Below, piece after piece: positions 58,000 to 64,000 of a DNA stretch of 64,000 bases (the first letter of the stretch is position 1; every line of letters starts with the position of its first letter). The DNA is from Lycorma delicatula (Eukaryota; Arthropoda; Insecta; Hemiptera; Fulgoridae), in the NCBI RefSeq assembly GCF_047948215.1, contig NC_134455.1:301710147-301774146 (forward strand), written 5' to 3'. The translations under genes were made by a program, and so were the position numbers. The notes under the pieces were generated by a model. That model did not search any database. It was not told the DNA's origin and worked only from the letters and a program-made list of their open reading frames with translations.

Positions 58000-59470
58000 A
58001 AGATAGAAAATATGGTTTTTACACAGTACACACTTCATATCAATTTGTTTCACTTTTTGCAGCATTTTCCCGACTTCCACCATTTATTTGTAGGAAGTCA
58101 TAGCAGCCTGAGCTACACTTCCTTACAATTTTATTATCTTCTTTCCACTCAATTTTAGTCAGAAAATGCATTGTTGTAACCAAATTAGATGTACTTGGAT
58201 TGACAATATTCTATGTACTCCACCAGGTAGATTTTCTATTTGTAGGAATTCCTGTACTATTTTTTGTTTTGCCGGCAGCACCATCATTTCTGATTTTCTG
58301 TTTTCGGCTTGGTACAATATTTGCGGCATTTGTCTCTGATCCACATATAAACATACAAAGTGTGATTTTTTGTACTTTTTTTTTGTTTGGGGGCGAAAAA
58401 CACCTGTGCGTTATCATCACTCAAAATTTTCTTTAATAAAAAGGTAAAATAACATTAAAATAACAAAATTAAATAAGGTTTGAAATTAATATAAATTATA
58501 TAATAAAAAATTGATTAAAACAAAATTTAAAAAAGTGAAATAAAACTAAAAACTAATATCACAGACAGAGTCTTAAAAATATAAAAGCTAAAATAATATT
58601 TCTATACTAAGTGAGTGACTTTCTCTTAGGGTAGTAGTAGCTTGAAAGCTGGCCAGATACATCTATGCTTTCCTTTCATTTGTTGTAGGCATGCACAGCC
58701 TTTGGTTTAGGTTTTGGCTAATATCCCGCTGACATTTTCATCAACAGTTATTTCAAGTTGAGATCATGACAACATCTCATTTGCCTTTACACTTCAAGAC
58801 AGTTATATTTTCTATCTGACGTGCAGAAACTTTGCCTTTTTTGGCAGCCATCTTCTTCAGTTTTATTGGTTATGGAAGGTTTGCTCTATTTGCGCAAATA
58901 GTGCCACTCAAATCTGTATTTCTCTGTGATAGATATTTTGCTAGTCCACAACTATTGTAGAAATTATTACAAACATTAATCTGTTCTTCTTGCCATAAAT
59001 CATCTCACAAAAGAGCTACTACACTTACTGGCTTATCCAAATTGTAGATATCAGAGTCACGTCCTACCAAAATAACACAGTTCCATATATACCCATCTTG
59101 TGTGCACAGTTTATAAATCTTGAGACCATGTTTGTGGGCTTTAGATGGATTATATTGGTAAAGAAAAGGTATTCTGCCCCTAAAAGGTTTCATTAACTCA
59201 TCAATGATGACACCTTTTCCAGGAGTCAGTAGATTCTCCTATAAATTTTAGCATTTCTTGTTGTGTCACATCTGTCCATCTATTTATGCGGCTAAACCTT
59301 GTCAGGTTAGCATTTTGCTTCAGTTGGGCTAGGTAAAAATTAGTCTGAATGACCATAAGGTCAAATATTTTATCAGTCAAAATTTGACAATAAATAGATA
59401 CAATGGATTGCTCCCCTTGGATGTAAAGGATTCGCCTTTCATCATAGTACTGATGCACCACTGGAAGTAT
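58000..59470 (-). pseudogene. piggyBac-like transposase, broken
   Basis: Reading the minus strand, the first clear block is WTDVTQQEMLKFIG (59300-59210). Next is VIIDELMKPFRGR (59205-59165, around the first catalytic Asp), then HKHGLKIYKLCTQDGYIWN. Next is VCNNFYNSCGLAKYL (58974-58930), which matches the DNFYTS block that holds the second catalytic Asp, here Asn. SGTICANRANLP, VSARQ-type sequence and KPKPKAVHAYNK (about 58715-58680) follow, then LSSYYPKRKSL (about 58640-58605), all in family order. HFLTKI near 58160 and Cys-rich sequence near 58060 may be the C-terminal Cys domain. Several frameshifts and stops occur. Intact enzymes move TTAA-flanked elements by cut and paste. TTAA-flanked ends were not found. 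Confidence 0.85.
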
Positions 59471-59479
59471 TACAGGACT

Positions 59480-61950
59480 CCACCCATTTTCTTCATCTAT
59501 GGAATTTATTTATTGTGGAGTAAGTTGCATGACTTCTCCTTAGCTTTCCACTTTTTGGATACAGCTGTTTGAATGATAAATGTTGTAGATGGTCCCACAT
59601 CACTATAATGCCCATGAGCCATATATGTTTCACAGAAATAATACCTACTTCTCAACGTCTAATTTGTTTTTTATTATTTAGCCTGTGAGTCTATGTAAAA
59701 GCCCATTTTATTAAAAAATCATTTGGACTTGCGGGGAATGTTTTTTTGTTTTCTTTGGGACTAGAAATCTGTTATAATGGTTGGTACTGAAGTCAGTGCC
59801 ATATTATTCCACCAAGAGTTCTTTGTTTCTACTCGTAGTATTGACAACTTGAGCAATGTAAAGAGGAATAAAGTGAATCAACTGATTTAAAAACCGTATA
59901 TGTGGTTTACTAAATTTTTTTTACGTTAACATTTAAAATACATTATTCACTGGTTATTGTTGTTTTATATAACTTATTTCTAAAAATTTCAAATCTGAGT
60001 GAGATTGTTTTTTTCATAAGATGTTTTGTTTCATTAGATGCTTTAAAGTTATAAAAAATAAATACATTTGAAAAGAAAAATTTATTGATTTTATGGCTAA
60101 AATTTGCAATTAATAAATTTTTTGTACATAACATTGATTCAATGAGTTTTAATTAAAAATTAACTACAGAATTTACTAAAAATTAATTTAAAAAAAAAAT
60201 AAATACGAATATATAATGTTCTCAAGAGGTTGTGAAGAATAATAACACATTGATTTATTTGTTGTTCAATATAAACTTTTTCACAAATAAGAAGACTGAA
60301 AGTGATCTCAAAGTAGTCTTCAGATTTACGAACAATCTTGCTTCCTGTTATGTACTGCGCTGGTGTTGAATATTTCATTTATTTGAATATAAAAAAATAG
60401 TCTAATTATATGTACAGTATTATTATTTTATGTACCAAGACTTATTTGATATACTAATGAATTAACTAAAAAGACTACTAATTATTTCCTTACAGTTTTA
60501 TGTTTCTTTAATACCCAATATTTTTCTGTAGCTATTCAGAATACGATGGTTTTTGGTAGTTATTCAAAGTGACACCAATTAATAATAATATAAAGATTAC
60601 AGATTTTGAGGTTGAATATCTCTATTATATGACATTCAGTAATAATAGAAAGGAGAAATTCTTTTATACAAATCTATTTATAATGACTGCAGATTTATCC
60701 AGTTAGTATTGCAAATTTGTCCCATTTTATTCTGTAACTTGAGTTTTGAAATGACTAGGTACATGACAACTACTATAACCAGTGAAACAAACTATTTGTT
60801 TCAATTTAAATGATAAAAATATTTAATAAATTTTTCCTTCCATAAAATTAATTTAAAAATATGATTGTTTATATTTCTGACTCCAGTAGCATTTCAGGAA
60901 GGAAAAGAAAGTCAAAATACAGATATATCTGCTTAATTTTATTTGCCATTTGAACAAAACATGTTTTTTTACAAGGATGTCGTCTATATATAATACAGTT
61001 CTATTTCCAAAAGATTTTATAGTTAACTGCATTTATCTCTCGCTTTGATTTTAAACTGCTTTATTGTTTAAATATACTATTTTAAAAAGTAAAAAATGGG
61101 TAGCGAAGTTCTGTACAAGTAATTGATAAACTGTGAAATATTCTTTCATCAAATTATTCATCCTAGCATTGTTTAATTCATGAATATTTAATGAAATATG
61201 ATTTGTTTGTGTTTTATTTGATTCAATTAACTTTCAAATTAAAAGTTTATTTAACTTGTACAGAATTTTTAGCAGATTTATCCAGACATTTTAGGTAGAT
61301 GTGGATATCACCACTGTGTACCTCATTGGGCAATGAGGCACTCAACTTGTTTACCAGTAACCATGAATATGTAATCTTATCTTACAATGATATAACTGAT
61401 ATTATTTCTTTAATTTTATTGGTTGACTAGAATTTATCTCACTTAGTGTTTCCAATAGATCTTATTGCACACTTATCCTAATTCAACAGATTAACTGATC
61501 ACTGAGTGTGTGTATACTTGTAAATAACTGATAGCTGACATACTGCACTAATAACTTATTTATTTAAGTTTATTTACAAGCACTTTATATATTATTAATG
61601 TATAGATTTACTTCCATCATATCTAGGTGAATGAAATAATTACTACTTGCAAAGAATTAATTATTAATTCTTGACTGCAAGCAGTAGTATACAATATTTC
61701 TTATTAAATGATGGGTATGTTATTTTATTCATGGGTATAAATTGTTGTTTTTAAAAATATTTAGACAGGTTAACTCAAACTGAGCTAACAGTTCATTTAT
61801 TACAAGAATAGAATTTTCTAGAAAGTTAACATTCAGATCGCCTCACACACTGACATGGAATTTATCAGGAATTTTAAAAAGTTTCCAAGATTTTATATAA
61901 AAACTTTCAAAAGAACTAGAAGATCTATAAAATTATCATTAATATCAACT
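59480..61950. other. AT-rich DNA, no gene recognised
   Basis: The N-terminal region of the piggyBac relic may extend to about 59560 but is unreadable. The rest holds no conserved frame, RNA gene or transposon end that I can see. Confidence 0.5.
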
Positions 61951-61953
61951 TTA

Positions 61954-62327
61954 GACTAGAACAATCGTTCTCAAAATGAGTGGATAACTTGTGGGTATTG
62001 GAAGCCTTCAAGGGAGCGATAGAAGACCGACAGTGTTCAGGCGGTCTAGGAAGGCGATGATTGATTAAAAAAAAGGCGAAAATTATGTTTTCCTGATATT
62101 TTAAATGTAAGCTCTCATTTAAAATGTAAGTTTTAACTCAGAAATAGGATTTACCACATTTAAAAACAATAATTGCAATTGCTGTTTTTAAGAGCACATC
62201 TTAAAAACAACAATTGCAATTATTATTTTTAACACACAGTAACTTTAAAAATTTTGGGAGGCGCTAGAAAAGTTTTGATTCCCAAGTGGGCTGAGGGCAA
62301 AAAGGTTTGATAACCAATGGACTAGAC
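61954..62327. mobile_element. hAT-type MITE with 8-bp flanking repeats
   Basis: The 358-base element runs 61962-62319. Its ends CAATCGTTCTCAAA and (reverse complement of the right end) CATTGGTTATCAAA match at 11 of 14 positions and resemble the common hAT terminus CAGTGGTTCTCAAA. Flanks GACTAGAA (61954-61961) and GACTAGAC (62320-62327) match at 7 of 8, the 8-bp duplication expected for hAT insertion. Inside is a pair of AATTGCAATT-centred near-palindromes about 50 bases apart. It encodes nothing and would rely on a transposase elsewhere. Confidence 0.8.
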
Positions 62328-62329
62328 TA

Positions 62330-63035
62330 GAGCATTGAATTGCAGACCATTCAAAACTAATTTCTTCTTCCTATATATGGCAATTCTCAACTTTATTATA
62401 AAGGTAGTCTATAACAAAACTTGAGGCTCCTTTATTTTTATGAGAATTTCTATAAATAGCTTCGACCAACTTGAAATTACAGAGTTCAGAACTGGTTTCT
62501 GTGTTGGTCAGTTATAGTACTTAAAATATCTTCTGGAAGCATATTTCCAGGTGTTCATAAAATGAGCAGTTTTTATAAAAAATGTACATCACATTTCATT
62601 ACTGATCTACATCTAATTTTACATTTATTTTATCCAAAGGAATGATAATAAACACTTAGAAATAAATAAAATAAGTTGTATTCATTTTTGAGAGAAACTG
62701 AAATTTGTGAACAATGATGGGGAGCTAGATTTCTATATTTTAGTTTTTTACATCTGTTAGAGATCGGTAGATTTTATTTGCAAAATTGTAAAGAATTATT
62801 TAAAAGTTAGTCCATTTCTCCCCAGAAAATTAAATAAATAAAGAAGCATATTTTCAGTCATACATATTTTTACATTATATACAAATAAAAAAGTTGCCTA
62901 CCCCACAAACTTCAAGGCCCATCTGAACCACCTTTGATTTTTGTACTCTAATATATACATATGGGTGATAGCGTTATACAGAGATAGTGTTACACCAGTT
63001 ACACATTATATTTATATTTCAGGCCATTTATCTTG
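62330..63035. other. AT-rich DNA, no gene recognised
   Basis: No conserved frame or element end seen between the MITE and the next SINE fragment. Confidence 0.5.
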
Positions 63036-63039
63036 CAAA

Positions 63040-63190
63040 CTACAGTCTTAGATCAACTATTCCTGAGGAATGTGGTTAATTGAAATCCAACCATCAAATA
63101 ACAGTGGTATCCACAATCTAATATTCAAATCCATATAAAAGTACCTTTACATACATCCCACCTAGGAATTACTGAACTTTGATGTTAGTA
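63040..63190 (-). mobile_element. SINE fragment
   Basis: Minus-strand copy of the 12147 family: GTGGATACCACTGTTATTTG and GGTTGGATTTCAATTAACC are recognisable, as is CCTAGG near 63161. Both the outer head and the 3' tail are missing or too diverged, making it one of the older copies. Confidence 0.7.
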
Positions 63191-63474
63191 GTTAGGCTGT
63201 TGAGCTAGATTGATTGTGAGAGCTATATTGCCGAAAGCTTTTGTACTGTTAGACACTTCCTAATCAGAAAATGGTTGAAGAATAGCAGCAAAAGAAGTGA
63301 TTTAGACGTCTGTCTGTTACCCATATTTGGGGTGGCTTCGAAGCAGCATCTTTTTTTTATGTAAAAGTAGCTGTAATCAATATCTGTCCAGTAGTTCAGG
63401 ACATCTGATCCTTAAGCAGAAAGTAACAGAACACCACTACCAATCAGTAAAGTTAGAAAATTAAAAAAGAAAAA

Positions 63475-64000
63475 TGAAAATATACAGAATGAATACGATT
63501 AAGGTAAATGAATTAAGATAGGAAAGAAAATGGTCAAATTTTCCTTCATCATTAACAGCCATGATCTTTTATTATTCAGAAAGAAAAAATGTTAAAGAGA
63601 AATAATGTTGAAACCATTTAAATAAAGTAAGACATATATAAAGAGCAATTCTTACTAATGATAGGGTAATTTCTGTCAGGACACGAATCAAGCAAAAGGA
63701 TTTGCTTCTAATAGAATTGTACATGTTTACAGTAAATATCTAGTTGAAATAATGTATGAGCAGAGAAAATTATGAAGATAAAGGTTGTTATAGAATAATA
63801 ATGGGAAATTGAAATAATGTGATAAGGGAAAAAAAGGAGAATAAGTCATGCAAAAATAAGAGCAGGTACATGGAATAAAAAGGGAGAAAGGCTTATAGGG
63901 TTTTGAATAGAAAATAAAATATTAATATTAAATTCTTGATTTAAAAGCCATAAAAGAAGATTTATACACAAATAGAAAATAGGAGAAAAAAAGAGTTATC
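63475..64000 (+). pseudogene. LINE endonuclease-domain relic, cut by the window end
   Basis: On the plus strand several blocks of an apurinic-type LINE endonuclease appear in order. NDRVISVRTRIKQKDLLLIE starts at about 63656 (usual form NDRVIxVRI...IIQVY), followed after frameshifts by RIIMGN near 63793 (usual IIMGDFN, with Asp replaced by Asn), and KKGERLIGF near 63880. FKSHKRRFIH lies near 63940 (usual FxxHKRRLYTW). Stops fall between them. This is the half missing from the LINE at 32.8-34.5 kb and may belong to a related family, but the two do not overlap so this cannot be tested here. It probably continues past 64000. Confidence 0.7.

Noticed and set aside
57826..58158. 110-codon plus-strand open frame
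   Set aside because: It overlaps the C-terminal part of the piggyBac relic in antisense and is rich in residues expected from AT-rich sequence.

Overview
This window looks like intergenic or intronic DNA from an insect. It is very AT-rich, has no operons or dense genes, and carries dinucleotide microsatellites, tRNA-derived SINEs, and decayed LINE, Penelope, mariner-like, piggyBac and hAT remnants. The mixture fits a repeat-rich insect; I cannot fix the order or species from sequence alone. I see no rRNA gene, no complete tRNA, no CRISPR array and no complete host gene.

Layout. 1-9 kb: AT-rich, microsatellites, a short hairpin, one weak SINE head. 9.4-10.4 kb: first copy of a Helitron-like repeat whose second copy lies at 29.4-30.2 kb. 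12.0-12.9 kb: a LINE RNase-H-side fragment, a full-length SINE with a fold-back at its head, and a second SINE head. 14.6-15.3 and 37.1-37.7 kb: two copies of one inverted-repeat-bearing element. 16.8-21.4 kb: three same-orientation copies of a gag-encoding LINE-like element with no reverse transcriptase. 22-32 kb: SINE fragments, a 44-bp perfect palindrome, a LINE 3' fragment and a 110-bp duplication. 32.8-34.5 kb: the best-preserved element, a 5'-truncated LINE with an 11-bp target duplication. 35-39 kb: two mariner-like transposase relics. 40.3 kb: one candidate host exon resembling the cytoplasmic tail of a G-protein-coupled receptor. 42 kb: a SINE nested inside a SINE. 45.6-46.5 kb: a hAT-like inverted-repeat pair. 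50-51 kb: a third mariner-like relic. 52 kb: a Penelope-like fragment with a GIY-YIG domain. 53.8-55.8 kb: an R1-like LINE tail. 58-59.5 kb: a piggyBac relic. 62 kb: a hAT-type MITE with 8-bp flanks. 63.5-64 kb: a LINE endonuclease relic running off the end.

Nearly every recognisable coding signal is a broken transposon protein, so there is no pathway to reconstruct. The most unusual item is the ORF1-only LINE-like family at 16.8-21.4 kb. Two of its copies carry gag followed directly by the same 3' UTR, so the lack of ORF2 looks like a family trait, comparable to Drosophila HeT-A or mammalian HAL1. The only candidate for a host gene is the short exon near 40.3 kb.
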